A stretch of DNA of 64,000 nt from assembly GCF_007830735.1 (NCBI RefSeq), contig NZ_VLLN01000009.1:62001-126000 (forward strand), read 5' to 3'. A program made the position numbers and the translations under genes. The notes under the pieces were generated by a model. It was not told where the DNA came from. It made no database searches and saw nothing but the letters and a program-made list of their open reading frames with translations. The stretch's first letter is position 1, and every line of letters starts with the position of its first letter. The DNA comes from Geobacter argillaceus. Lineage in GTDB: Bacteria > Desulfobacterota > Desulfuromonadia > Geobacterales > DSM-12255. This document shows, piece by piece, positions 53,607 through 62,129 of the stretch.

Positions 53607-54545
53607 GTGGAAGAGTTGGTCAAAATCATGCTGGCATCCGGCAAAGCCGGCCTCGACCTCGCGCTTTACGTACTGATGCCGGTGCTGGTCATCATGATGG
53701 GGATCATGAAGGTGGTCGAGGCCCGTGGTATTCTGGCTCTGGTCGCCAAGCTGCTGCGGCCATTTCTGCGGCGTTTCGGCATTCCCGGCACCGGTGCCTT
53801 TGCCATCGTGCAGATGCTGCTGGTCAGCTTCGCCGCGCCCCTTGCCACCCTGGCGATCATGGAGAAGGACGGAACCTCGAAACGGCAGATCGCCGCCACC
53901 CTGGCCATGGTCCTGACCCTGTCCCAAGCCAACGTGGTGTTCCCCATGGTGGCCGTGGGGCTGAACCTGGGCGCTATCATGCTGACCTCCATCGTCGGAG
54001 GGCTGGCAGCGGCCGCGCTGACCTACTACCTGTTTGCCCGGTCGGCCGACGACGCCAGCCCCCCTGAAGCCGGCATCGTTCCCGATCCGGAAAAATGCCG
54101 CCGGACCACGACCCTCAACCTCCTGATCGTCGGCGGCCAGGAAGCGATCCAGGTCATCCTCGGCACGATCCCGATTCTGATCCTGGCCATCTTCCTGGTG
54201 AACATCCTGAAGGCCACCGGCGCCATTGCCCTGCTGGAGACCCTGCTGACCCCCCTGTTCCGCCTGATCGGCTTTCCGCCCGTTGCCGTGCTGCCGCTGG
54301 CCACAAAGTACCTGGCCGGCGGCACTGCCATGATGGGGGTCACCCTCAACCTGCTGAAGGAAGGGGCCATCACCACCCGGGAGCTGAACCGGATGGCGGG
54401 ATTCATCACCAATCCCTGCGACCTGGTCGGGGTCGCCGTGCTGATCTCGGCCGGCAACCGCTGCGCCTCCGTGGTCCGCCCGGCCATCGCCGGTGTGGTG
54501 GCAGGGATACTGATTCGCGGCGTGCTGCACCTGTTGATGTTCTGA
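53607..54545 (+). CDS. Nucleoside recognition (Gate) domain membrane protein
   Basis: A 312-residue integral membrane protein with two Gate-like halves, about eight spans: VLMPVLVIMMGIMKVVEARG at the start, then in the second half LGTIPILILAIFLVNILKAT and LATKYLAGGTAMMGVTLNLL. It resembles SpmA/SpmB and CNT-type nucleoside transporters; the substrate is unknown. GTG 53607 has AGAGG six bases ahead. It follows the transposase fossils and precedes the nitroreductase by 35 bases. Confidence 0.88.
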   Translation: MEELVKIMLASGKAGLDLALYVLMPVLVIMMGIMKVVEARGILALVAKLLRPFLRRFGIPGTGAFAIVQMLLVSFAAPLATLAIMEKDGTSKRQIAATLAMVLTLSQANVVFPMVAVGLNLGAIMLTSIVGGLAAAALTYYLFARSADDASPPEAGIVPDPEKCRRTTTLNLLIVGGQEAIQVILGTIPILILAIFLVNILKATGAIALLETLLTPLFRLIGFPPVAVLPLATKYLAGGTAMMGVTLNLLKEGAITTRELNRMAGFITNPCDLVGVAVLISAGNRCASVVRPAIAGVVAGILIRGVLHLLMF

Positions 54546-54580
54546 GACGTGTGAAAATAATCCTATCGCGAGGTATGGGC

Positions 54581-55186
54581 ATGCTGACCACCAAGGAAGC
54601 AATCGAAGAGCGGCGCAGTATCCGCAAGTTCAAACCGGAGCCGGTCCCGGATGAACTGCTGGCAGAACTTCTGGATGCCGCCAGACTGGCACCTTCCGGT
54701 TGCAACGCCCAACCGTGGCGCTTCAAGATCGTCAAGGACAGTGACACGAAAGGAAAACTGGCACAGGCGGCCTTTGACCAGCCGTTCATCGCGGCTGCGC
54801 CGGTGGTGCTCGTCTGCTGTGCGGACATCAGGGGGTACGTGGAAGGGATGGTCTCCTGCACCGAAGACCTCGGTAAGATAGGGGCGGTCGAAGATCGGGT
54901 GGTCAAGATCATCCTGAAGGCATCGGACAGGATGAGCGAGATGCCGCTGGAGCAGGTCGGCCCCCGCATTGCCTTGAACGTCGCCATTGCGGTGGAGCAT
55001 ATCGCTTTGCGCGCCCTCGATTTCGGTCTGGGAAGCTGCTGGATCAGGCTCTTTGATGAATCGGCGATAAAGGGGATCTTTGGCTGGGACGACAATCTGC
55101 ACGTCGTAGCCCTCCTGCCGCTCGGCTATCCGGCCGAGGCGCCACTGCCGAGAAAGCGGCGGGCATTGGAGGATATCCTGCTGTAG
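54581..55186 (+). CDS. Nitroreductase-family FMN protein
   Basis: A 201-residue oxidoreductase of the nitroreductase fold. The start MLTTKEAIEERRSIRKFK has the phosphate-binding RRSIRKF, LAPSGCNAQPWRF is the FMN-binding loop and GSCWIRLFDESA is near the C-terminus. It probably reduces nitroaromatics, quinones or a flavin-like substrate with NAD(P)H. ATG 54581 has GAGG seven bases ahead; ATG 54575 is possible. The longer frame back to 54095 lies inside the nucleoside-recognition gene and is discarded. Confidence 0.9.
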   Translation: MLTTKEAIEERRSIRKFKPEPVPDELLAELLDAARLAPSGCNAQPWRFKIVKDSDTKGKLAQAAFDQPFIAAAPVVLVCCADIRGYVEGMVSCTEDLGKIGAVEDRVVKIILKASDRMSEMPLEQVGPRIALNVAIAVEHIALRALDFGLGSCWIRLFDESAIKGIFGWDDNLHVVALLPLGYPAEAPLPRKRRALEDILL

Positions 55187-55209
55187 GTTTAGGGCATGAA
55201 CGATCCATC

Positions 55210-55293
55210 GCGTCACGTACGTGACGCGGGGAAATGGTGTCATTTTACCGGGGCATGAATGCCCCGGCTACCAGCATTCAGTCGCTATGCGAC
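55210..55293. repeat. Cluster of three palindromes
   Basis: GCGTCACGTACGTGACGC (55210-55227) is a perfect 18-base palindrome; CCGGGGCAT-GA-ATGCCCCGG (55248-55267) is a hairpin; GTCGC-TAT-GCGAC (55281-55293) is a third. They fill the gap between nitroreductase and thioesterase. They might be a REP-like repeat or regulatory sites. Confidence 0.6.
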
Positions 55294-55349
55294 GTAAGCA
55301 AGAACCAAACCGGACAATGCTGAAATCGCTCCAAGGAGAGAAGAGGATT

Positions 55350-55808
55350 ATGAATGAGATTCTGAGGGGTTTCCCCGTTGTTGTAGAGTTTCCGATTGCA
55401 TGGGGAGAGATGGATGCCCAACAGCACGTCAACAATGTCGTCTACTTTCGCTACATCGAGAATGCCCGCATAGCGTATTACGATAAGATCGGGGCCTGGA
55501 AGATGATGGAAGAGTCCGGGATAGGAACGGTTCTGGCCTCAACCCAGTGCAGATACAGAATCCCGCTGACCTATCCCGACACCGTTTCGGTGGGGGCAAA
55601 AGTCACGAAGGTCGAAGCGGATCGCTTCACGATGGAATATCGTGTGGTGAGCCACCGGTTGGGCAAGCTCGCAGCAGAGGGGAAAGGGGTGCTGGTGACC
55701 TTCGATTTCCGGGAGAACAGGAAGACTCCCTTGCCGGAAGAGCTGAGAACAAACATTTCTTCCCTGGAAGCCACGGTCGTGGAGCAAGCCGGGGCCCATG
55801 GCGAGTAA
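55350..55808 (+). CDS. Acyl-CoA thioesterase, 4HBT/YbgC-like
   Basis: A 152-residue hotdog thioesterase. FPIAWGEMDAQQHVNNVVYFRYIENARIAYY contains the catalytic Asp-His region of the 4-hydroxybenzoyl-CoA thioesterase family (quoted in part). The rest is the usual beta-sheet. ATG 55350 follows AGGAGAGAAGAGGATT. The substrate is unknown. It is 20 bases from the Cys-cluster gene on the same strand and probably shares its transcript. Confidence 0.9.
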   Translation: MNEILRGFPVVVEFPIAWGEMDAQQHVNNVVYFRYIENARIAYYDKIGAWKMMEESGIGTVLASTQCRYRIPLTYPDTVSVGAKVTKVEADRFTMEYRVVSHRLGKLAAEGKGVLVTFDFRENRKTPLPEELRTNISSLEATVVEQAGAHGE

Positions 55809-55828
55809 CCACAGCAGGAAAGTCCACA

Positions 55829-56527
55829 ATGCAGACTACCCTTGCCGCATATGGCGCCCTATTGAGAGAGGTGGACCGCTGGTTCGCCGGCTGCCTGGAG
55901 CACCACCCCGGTGAAATCTCCTGCACCAGCGGCTGCAGCGACTGCTGCTGCAGCCTGTTCGACATCACCCTGCTGGATGCCTGGAATCTGAAGAGCGGCT
56001 TCGACCTGTTGCCGGACGAGCTTCGCCGCCCTGTGATTGCCGAGGCAGAGTCGAGACTGGCCGGACTCCATCAAGTCTGGCCCGATTTCGTAGCGCCCTA
56101 TATCCTCAATCTGCGGCCGGAAGAGGAGTGGAACGATCTCATGTCCGACGAAGATGAGACACCCTGCCTGCTCCTGGCCGACAACGGCACCTGCCTCGTC
56201 TACGACCATCGCCCCATGACCTGCCGCCTGCACGGCCTGCCGCTGATCGACGTCTCCGGCGAGATCATGCATGACGAGTGGTGCACCATGAATTTTACCG
56301 GATGCAACGACCCGCTGACGCTGCCCGGTCTGGCCGGAGAATTCGAGCGGCTCTTTCGTGAAGAGGTGCGTCTCGGCCGTCAGTTTACCGGCCAACTGCT
56401 GGGCGAAGTGGTCCATGAACTGGACACCTTCATTCCGACAGCCCTGTTGGTTGATTTCACTCGGTTTGACTGGGGTGGGTGGTGGCAAAGACACCGCAAC
56501 CGGATTATGCGGTTGCAGCAGCCCTGA
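55829..56527 (+). CDS. YkgJ-type Cys-cluster protein
   Basis: A 232-residue protein with the Fe-S or zinc-binding cluster CTSGCSDCCCSLFDITLLD (about 31-49), then CLLLADNGTCLVYDHRPMTCRLHGLP (quoted in part) and DEWCTMNFTGC. This CxxxCxxCC...C...C spacing defines the YkgJ/Fe-S-cluster family, whose function is unsettled. ATG 55829 with AGGA nine bases ahead is used; the frame upstream overlaps the thioesterase gene and is not coding. It ends ten bases from the convergent mutL. Confidence 0.85.
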   Translation: MQTTLAAYGALLREVDRWFAGCLEHHPGEISCTSGCSDCCCSLFDITLLDAWNLKSGFDLLPDELRRPVIAEAESRLAGLHQVWPDFVAPYILNLRPEEEWNDLMSDEDETPCLLLADNGTCLVYDHRPMTCRLHGLPLIDVSGEIMHDEWCTMNFTGCNDPLTLPGLAGEFERLFREEVRLGRQFTGQLLGEVVHELDTFIPTALLVDFTRFDWGGWWQRHRNRIMRLQQP

Positions 56528-56536
56528 AATGGACGT

Positions 56537-58408
56537 TCAGGTGCGTTTGAACATCTTCTCAATTTCGGCAAGGGTCATGGTCGCGATGACCGGGCGGCCA
56601 TGGGGGCAGCGGGTGGCAAAGTCGATGGCGTCCATCTGCCGGAAGAGCTCCCGGATCTCTATTACCGAAAGGCTTTGCCGGCCGCGCACCACGCTGTGAC
56701 AGGCGATGGTGGCGAGCAACCCCTCGACCAGATCGGCCATGGAGCGGCTGCGGCCAATCCCCTGCAATTCCTCCAGCATGTCGAGCACGGTCCGATCGGC
56801 GGGGAGGCGGGCGATCAGCCGCGGCACCGCCTTGAGCAACCAGGTATTGCCGCCGAAATGGTCCAACTCGAATCCGAGACGGAGAAACTCCTCAGAGTGC
56901 TCCCGGGCGGTCGCACTCTGGGCAGGCGAAAGCTCCAGGGTCTCGGGAAACAGCAGCCCCTGCCGTTCGATCCCACCCGAGGCATATTCGGCGCGCAGCC
57001 GCTCGAACGCGACCCGCTCATGGGCCGCATGCTGGTCGATCATGACCAGATCATTCCCTTCCTGGCAGACGAGATAGGCGGCATTGAACTGACCGATGAC
57101 GGTCAGGGAGGAAAAGTAGCCCGCTTCCGGGCCCGCCTCGCTGGCTGGCTGTTCCGGCAGCGCTGCATTTGTCACGGCGATTTCGGTCTGTTGAGTAGAG
57201 AGCGGTCGTTGTTCGACAACTACAGACGCCTGCACCCGGGATACCGCTTCCATGGTGCCGCCAGTGGGCTGCCCGCCTGACCATCCCCGTGGAAAAGATT
57301 CCTGGCGGTGGGGTGTCTGCGCATAGCTCTGGAGCGCATCCCGTACCCCGGCCACCATCTCCCGACCGACAAAGGCCGACGCGTTGTCGCCGGACTCACG
57401 CCTGCCGTCCGCAAGCCAGGGAGCGGAGCGAATGGCAGCCTCAATGCCCCCCAGGATGATGTCGTGCACCCGCCCCTGCTCCCGGAACCGGACTTCATGC
57501 TTGGTGGGATGCACATTGACGTCCACATCCCCCGGCGGCAGGTCGATGAACAGGACAACGACCGGGTAGCGACCCCGCTCCAGGACCTGACGGTACCCCT
57601 GAAGAACGGCATGCTGCACCACCCGGTCCCGCACAAAGCGGCCGTTGATATAGGTGTACAGGGCGCTGGCCGACGAGCGACTGCTGGCAGGACCACCCAC
57701 CAGCCCATGCACCGACACCGATTCGTCGCAATAATCGAAATGGTAGAGATCACTGGCCAGTCGTTTGCCCAAGAGCTCCGCAGCGCGGCTCTGCAGTGTG
57801 CCGGGAAGGGCACGGAATACCATTTTACCGTCGTTCAGATAGGTAAACCGGACATCGGACCTGGAGAGGGCAAGTCTGGTGAGAAACTCCCCCACATGAC
57901 CGGCCTCGGTCTCAGGGCTTTTCATGAACTTGAGCCGGGCGGGGGTATTGAAAAAGAGGTTGCGCACCGCGATGATGGTCCCCTCGGCCATGCCGAACTC
58001 CTTCACCTCCCTGATCCTCCCCCCCTCGGCGTAAATCTCCGTTCCGGCCAGGCTTCCCCGCTCACGGCTCTGAATGGTAAAGCGCGAAACCGAGGCGATG
58101 GAAGGAAGTGCCTCCCCCCGGAACCCCAGCGTGCCCAGATTGAACAGGTCGCTATCGCTGGCGATTTTGCTCGTGGCATGTCGCTCCAGCGCCAGGAGGG
58201 CATCATCCCCGGACATCCCGGAACCGTTGTCCGTCACCCTGATGAGACGCTTCCCCCCCCCCTCGATCTCGGCAACGATATCGGTACTCCCCGCATCCAG
58301 GGCATTTTCCACCAGCTCCTTGACAACCGACGCCGGACGCTCCACCACCTCGCCAGCAGCGATCTTGTTCGTGATTGACTCGGGCAGTATCCTGATACGG
58401 GCGGCCAC
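56537..58408 (-). CDS. mutL: DNA mismatch repair protein MutL
   Basis: A 623-residue GHKL ATPase. The start GTG 58408 (MAARIRILPESITNKIAAGE) follows AAGGAG by five bases. ATPase motifs are ENALDAGSTDI (about 36), DNGSGM and GFRGEALPSIASV. The C-terminal domain has the endonuclease motif DQHA-AH-E-RVAF-E in MIDQHAAHERVAFER, so this MutL should nick DNA itself as in most non-enteric bacteria. mutS is not in the window. Convergent with the Cys-cluster gene. Confidence 0.96.
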   Translation of the reverse strand: MAARIRILPESITNKIAAGEVVERPASVVKELVENALDAGSTDIVAEIEGGGKRLIRVTDNGSGMSGDDALLALERHATSKIASDSDLFNLGTLGFRGEALPSIASVSRFTIQSRERGSLAGTEIYAEGGRIREVKEFGMAEGTIIAVRNLFFNTPARLKFMKSPETEAGHVGEFLTRLALSRSDVRFTYLNDGKMVFRALPGTLQSRAAELLGKRLASDLYHFDYCDESVSVHGLVGGPASSRSSASALYTYINGRFVRDRVVQHAVLQGYRQVLERGRYPVVVLFIDLPPGDVDVNVHPTKHEVRFREQGRVHDIILGGIEAAIRSAPWLADGRRESGDNASAFVGREMVAGVRDALQSYAQTPHRQESFPRGWSGGQPTGGTMEAVSRVQASVVVEQRPLSTQQTEIAVTNAALPEQPASEAGPEAGYFSSLTVIGQFNAAYLVCQEGNDLVMIDQHAAHERVAFERLRAEYASGGIERQGLLFPETLELSPAQSATAREHSEEFLRLGFELDHFGGNTWLLKAVPRLIARLPADRTVLDMLEELQGIGRSRSMADLVEGLLATIACHSVVRGRQSLSVIEIRELFRQMDAIDFATRCPHGRPVIATMTLAEIEKMFKRT

Positions 58409-58443
58409 GCTAACTCCTTGGTGATGAGGGTCTGAATCAAGTA

Positions 58444-58475
58444 CAAAAAAAAGCCGGAACCACAGGTTCCGGCTT
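58444..58475 (-). terminator. Terminator of the motility-protein gene
   Basis: On the minus strand AAGCCGGAACC-TGT-GGTTCCGGCTT is followed by an eight-T run. It ends the short transcript of the 63-residue gene 36 bases before the mutL start, so mutL needs its own promoter or read-through. Confidence 0.88.
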
Positions 58476-58530
58476 ATCATGAGGCTGCAAACGTTGCAAT
58501 AGTTTCTTGTTGGACTGCCGAAGAAGGCTT

Positions 58531-58722
58531 CTACGCGTAGGTTGAAAAACCGCCTTTTTCGCTTTGTTGAGGGGGTGCCACGTTCTCGGAGTTCTTGGCC
58601 AGCATGGTGGCAACCTGGTTCTGCGCATCGGCACTCTGTTTGAGGGCCACCACACCAAGCTGGGAGTTGTTCATCTGGTCGCGCAGATAGAGGGCTTGGT
58701 TCGCTACTGAAGTGATTTCCAT
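58531..58722 (-). CDS. Putative motility protein, YjfB family
   Basis: A 63-residue helical protein, MEITSVANQALYLRDQMNNS to the tail GFSTYA, matching the YjfB/PF14070 family often encoded with flagellar genes. Its function is not known. ATG 58722 has GGGAGG nine bases ahead. A possible sigma-28 site TAAAGAAT-N12-CTCGACAA (about 58758-58785) would agree with a late flagellar role, but the -10 match is only 5 of 8. The gene is single, with its own terminator. Confidence 0.8.
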   Translation of the reverse strand: MEITSVANQALYLRDQMNNSQLGVVALKQSADAQNQVATMLAKNSENVAPPQQSEKGGFSTYA

Positions 58723-58815
58723 GGCATTACACCTCCCATTTGCAGCCTACAGGAATATTGTCGAGCCCTGCAAGAACATTCTTTAGAAATAAATCCCGGA
58801 TCTGAAAAGGCGGCC

Positions 58816-58845
58816 GAATAATTAGCCACCAACGCCTAATTATTC
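58816..58845. promoter_or_regulatory. Inverted repeat upstream of amt
   Basis: GAATAATTAG-N10-CTAATTATTC is a perfect ten-base inverted repeat, 67-96 bases upstream of the amt sigma-54 promoter. That is the normal distance for an enhancer-binding activator. It does not match the NtrC consensus closely, so the binder is unknown. Confidence 0.5.
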
Positions 58846-58911
58846 AGCAGCACAAAGGGATCAATATCCCCACGCCCACTAAATTTATCATATATTCAGC
58901 ATGTTGCAACT

Positions 58912-58927
58912 TGGCAAAGTCATTGCT
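58912..58927 (+). promoter_or_regulatory. Sigma-54 promoter of amt
   Basis: TGGCAAAGTCATTGCT has GG-N10-GC and the full TTGCT -12 element. It lies 55 bases before the amt start. Nitrogen-regulated amt genes usually use this promoter type. Confidence 0.8.
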
Positions 58928-58981
58928 TATCTCTCACAGATTTTCCAACGACGGAAAAGACGCTACCAATGGAGGTAAGCA

Positions 58982-60199
58982 ATGGACGTGTCAATGATGA
59001 CAACGCTGCGCGCCAGCACGGATGTACTTTTTCTCATGCTCGGTGCCGTCATGGTCTTTGCAATGCATGCCGGATTCGCCTTTCTGGAGGTGGGGACGGT
59101 ACGCAAGAAGAACCAGGTCAACGCCTTCGTAAAAATCCTCACCGACTGGGCAGTTTCCACCGTTGTCTATTTCCTGATCGGGTTTCCCCTCGCCTACGGC
59201 ATTTCCTTTCTCAAACCCGCGGACCAGTTGATGGCGGGCAACCAGGGATATGAACTGGTGCACTACTTCTTCCTGCTCTGCTTTGCCGCCTGCATACCGG
59301 CCATCATCTCCGGCGGGATCGCCGAACGGGCGAAATTCTGGCCACAGGTCTTGGCCGGCGCTATCTTTGCCGGGGTGACCTATCCTCTCTTCGAATCGTT
59401 TGTCTGGGGCAAGAACTCCTCAATCCTGCAGGACCTGTGCAAACGGGTCGGCGGTGCGGAATTCCACGACTATGCAGGATCGGTCGTCGTGCACTCCCTG
59501 GGCGGCTGGCTCGCCCTACCGGCAGTCATGATCCTGGGGCCACGCATGGGTCGCTACCTCCGGGGGAAATCACACCCAATCCCCATCAGCAGCATTCCCT
59601 TTCTGGCCCTCGGTTCCTGGGTGCTGGCGATAGGCTGGTTCGGGTTCAATGTCATGAGCGCCGGCCACTTGGACAAGATATCCGGCCTGGTTGCCGTAAA
59701 CTCGCTTCTGGCGATGGTTGGTGGGATACTGGTCGCAGTACTGATCAGTAAGTGCGATCCGGGTTTTGCCCACAACGGTGCACTTGCCGGGCTGATTGCC
59801 GTCTGTGCCGGAAGCGACGTCATGCATCCACTCGGTGCGTTCGTCACCGGAGGGATCGCTTCTCTCATCTTCGTATACGGGTTTCAGTTGGAGCAGGAAA
59901 AACTCAAGATCGACGATGTCCTCGGCGTCTGGCCGCTCCATGGGATTATCGGCTCGTGGGGTGGAATCGCCGCCGGCTTCTTTGGCCTCAAGGAACTGGG
60001 AGGGATGGGTGGGGTCTCTCTCCTGTCACAGTGCATAGGGACCGTTGCCGCCATTCTGTTCGCCCTCGCGAATGCCTTCCTGGTCTACGGCATTCTGGCG
60101 AAAACCGCGGGTATCCGTCTCAGCGACGAAGAGGAGTTTGCCGGCGCCGACCTGAGCATCCACTCCATTGGCGCTTATCCGGAAGAGCACGTGCGCTAG
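58982..60199 (+). CDS. amt: Ammonium transporter Amt
   Basis: A 405-residue Amt/Mep channel with about eleven spans. The twin pore histidines lie in DYAGSVVVHSLGGWLALPA (about 168) and WPLHGIIGSWGGIAAG (about 318). FAMHAGFAFLEVGTVRKKNQ is the family's opening motif. The ATG has GGAGG five bases ahead. No glnK gene follows within the window, which is atypical, since amt and glnK usually pair. Transcription ends at the hairpin at 60230. Confidence 0.95.
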   Translation: MDVSMMTTLRASTDVLFLMLGAVMVFAMHAGFAFLEVGTVRKKNQVNAFVKILTDWAVSTVVYFLIGFPLAYGISFLKPADQLMAGNQGYELVHYFFLLCFAACIPAIISGGIAERAKFWPQVLAGAIFAGVTYPLFESFVWGKNSSILQDLCKRVGGAEFHDYAGSVVVHSLGGWLALPAVMILGPRMGRYLRGKSHPIPISSIPFLALGSWVLAIGWFGFNVMSAGHLDKISGLVAVNSLLAMVGGILVAVLISKCDPGFAHNGALAGLIAVCAGSDVMHPLGAFVTGGIASLIFVYGFQLEQEKLKIDDVLGVWPLHGIIGSWGGIAAGFFGLKELGGMGGVSLLSQCIGTVAAILFALANAFLVYGILAKTAGIRLSDEEEFAGADLSIHSIGAYPEEHVR

Positions 60200-60229
60200 C
60201 CGAGTCAACAATGACCTGCAACGAAAAAA

Positions 60230-60251
60230 GCCCGCGATCGCGGGCTTTTTT
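60230..60251. terminator. Terminator of amt, also faces flgM
   Basis: GCCCGCGATCGCGGGC is a perfect 16-base palindrome flanked by six A on the left and six T on the right. It can end amt (plus) and the convergent flgM transcript (minus). Confidence 0.9.
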
Positions 60252-60276
60252 CGTTTACTCGTTACCGGCAGATATA

Positions 60277-60600
60277 CTATCCGCTCAGGCCATTCTGAAG
60301 GAACGAAAGCATCTTCTGGGCAACATCCTTGCCGTTCACCTGATATTTCCCCGACTCAACCTGCGCCTTCACAGCCTCCACCCGATCGGCCCGGAAACTT
60401 GCTTCCTGCTCCTTCCCCTGGGACACGGCCTGACTGATTTGCTCAGCAGTCTTGGAAATATCGAGTCGGTCTTTCTCAACCTGCGCCTTGGTGCTGCTCG
60501 CTGCTTTCTTATCATCCGGTTCAACCTGCGGTGGCTGTTCGACCCGCTCGGTGCGGGGGGCCTGCAGTCCGGTCTGCGGTAAATTCCCATCAATTTTCAT
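60277..60600 (-). CDS. flgM: Anti-sigma-28 factor FlgM
   Basis: A 107-residue mostly disordered protein. The N-terminal half is Pro/Gln/Lys-rich; the C-terminal part KDRLDISKTAEQISQAV, with FRADRVEAVKAQVESGKY and DVAQKMLSFL, is the sigma-28-binding region. FlgM blocks FliA until the flagellar hook is finished and it is exported. ATG 60600 has GGGAGG ahead. A well-matched sigma-28 promoter precedes it, so a feedback loop is likely. No flagellar structural genes are in this window. Confidence 0.9.
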   Translation of the reverse strand: MKIDGNLPQTGLQAPRTERVEQPPQVEPDDKKAASSTKAQVEKDRLDISKTAEQISQAVSQGKEQEASFRADRVEAVKAQVESGKYQVNGKDVAQKMLSFLQNGLSG

Positions 60601-60638
60601 AACGATCCGCCTCCCTTCTCGCCATATGCTGCCATACT

Positions 60639-60665
60639 ATTTCGGCCCAACACCCTAAAACTTTA
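60639..60665 (-). promoter_or_regulatory. Sigma-28 promoter of flgM
   Basis: Minus strand TAAAGTTT-N11-GCCGAAAT: the -35 matches the consensus fully and the -10 in six of eight places (GCCGATAA), with the correct 11-base spacing. It is 39-65 bases before the flgM start. Confidence 0.8.
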
Positions 60666-60713
60666 GTCAATCATACACAGATATATATTATATATATTTA
60701 ATAAAATTCGCAA

Positions 60714-61535
60714 TCACTTGTCCTGTTTGACCAGTATGAGCACCTCTTCCAATCGGGACGTGTTCACAAACGGCCGGAGTTCTATGGTCTGAAAGATGCC
60801 ATACTCACCTTTGCGCACCATGGTCACTTCACCCACGGGAAGCCCTTTGGGAAAGATCTGACCGACACCGGAAGTGACAATCACGTCACCGACCTTGATA
60901 TCATCGTCCCGCATGGCAAATTCCATTGAACAACGACCATCCCCTTTCCCCTTTACCACGCCGCGCCCCCTTGAGCGCTGTGTAATACCGGCTATCGAAC
61001 TGGCATGGTCCGTCACCAGCAGGACCCGCGAACTGCCTGCCGCCACTTTTATGAGCTGACCGACAACACCATTGGCGGCAATCACGGGCATTCCCTCCTG
61101 AAGACCATCCACGCTACCGCGATCGATCAGAATGGTTCTGAACCAAGGGGAGCTGTCCTCGCCGACGACATGCGCTGCCAGGATGGCGTTGGGCTGCCCG
61201 GCTTTCAGATTCAGAAGCTTCTGCAGACGATCGTTTGCCAGCACTGCCTCCTGGTCCTGAATGAGCCTGGTGTTGAGCCTTTTGACAGTCTCCCTGAGCT
61301 GCAGATTTTCCTGACGAACCCCCACCAGATCGATGTAATCATTCCAGATAGTCATAATGCCGCGGTTTACATGGTCAACAACACCGATAACAGGGGCAGT
61401 AATGGTAAGAACTGCGCGCTCGAATGGATTTGCCCGTTCCTTGTTTTTCAGGTTCAGGGAGTAGAAAATCAGAGCGGCCAGGAAAATGAAGCCGATCAAG
61501 ACGACAATACGATATTTTTTAAACTGTTCCCACAT
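60714..61535 (-). CDS. mreC: Rod shape-determining protein MreC
   Basis: A 273-residue bitopic periplasmic protein: one N-terminal span (about 9-28, VVLIGFIFLAALIFYSLNL), a coiled coil (about 60-110, IDLVGVRQENLQLRETVKRL), then the beta domains (AHVVGEDSSPWFRTILIDRG; VIVTSGVGQIFPKGLPVGEV) characteristic of MreC. It links MreB to peptidoglycan synthases. mreB and mreD are not adjacent, which is unusual, since mreBCD normally cluster; the upstream genes make nucleotide sugars. Confidence 0.93.
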   Translation of the reverse strand: MWEQFKKYRIVVLIGFIFLAALIFYSLNLKNKERANPFERAVLTITAPVIGVVDHVNRGIMTIWNDYIDLVGVRQENLQLRETVKRLNTRLIQDQEAVLANDRLQKLLNLKAGQPNAILAAHVVGEDSSPWFRTILIDRGSVDGLQEGMPVIAANGVVGQLIKVAAGSSRVLLVTDHASSIAGITQRSRGRGVVKGKGDGRCSMEFAMRDDDIKVGDVIVTSGVGQIFPKGLPVGEVTMVRKGEYGIFQTIELRPFVNTSRLEEVLILVKQDK

Positions 61536-61560
61536 GGCAATACCTGAACTAAAAACAGAT

Positions 61561-61584
61561 ATGGGGGGCCTTCCCGCCCCCCAT
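61561..61584 (-). terminator. GC-rich hairpin after the RmlC-like gene
   Basis: TGGGGGGC and GCCCCCCA pair across a CTTCCC loop. On the minus strand the T run after it is short and broken (ATCTGTTTTTAG), so it may only weaken read-through from the RmlC-like gene into mreC. Confidence 0.55.
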
Positions 61585-61637
61585 GCAGCTGCATCTGTTG
61601 CCCCGGGTACCGATGGAACCCGAGGTAAAACAATCGA

Positions 61638-62129
61638 TCAGTCGAGAATAAACGTTGAGCCCGACTCTTCTTCGTGCCTAATCTCGTCAACCGGGCTACG
61701 CTTACCCTCACCCGCGTAAAGTCGATTGGGGGCGTTGAACACCAGACCGTTTTCCATCCCTATGTTGCGGTAGGCATGGACCACTCCCGGAGGGACAATG
61801 ACCATCAGGGGGCTGTCAACACCGGCATAGAAGAACTGTTTTACACCACAAGTCGACGAATCTTCCCGGCTATCCCACAGATAGACCTTGAAATTGGATG
61901 GCCCCATAAAGCAGAAATAATCGGTCTGATCCACATGTTCGTGGGGTCCGCGGGCAACACCGGGCTGGGTCATGGAAAAGTACGCCATGACCGGCATCTG
62001 TTCCGGAGCGGTTTCGTCCGCACGGAACAGCTCGGCCAGCCACCCCCGTTCATCCAGGTACTTGGTCAAAGGACGGATCACCACATCGTGAATCTTCCCT
62101 TTTTGAAATGTCGTTATCGCGCCCTTCAC
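61638..62129 (-). CDS. dTDP-4-dehydrorhamnose 3,5-epimerase-like cupin
   Basis: A 163-residue cupin enzyme. [22 protein letters not shown] is the family's N-terminal motif; the active-site His is in [19 protein letters not shown] and the Tyr in [20 protein letters not shown] (quoted in part). It probably epimerises a dTDP-4-keto-6-deoxysugar. It overlaps the thymidylyltransferase gene by four bases. rmlB and rmlD are not visible, so whether dTDP-rhamnose is the product is uncertain. Confidence 0.85.
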   Translation of the reverse strand: MKGAITTFQKGKIHDVVIRPLTKYLDERGWLAELFRADETAPEQMPVMAYFSMTQPGVARGPHEHVDQTDYFCFMGPSNFKVYLWDSREDSSTCGVKQFFYAGVDSPLMVIVPPGVVHAYRNIGMENGLVFNAPNRLYAGEGKRSPVDEIRHEEESGSTFILD

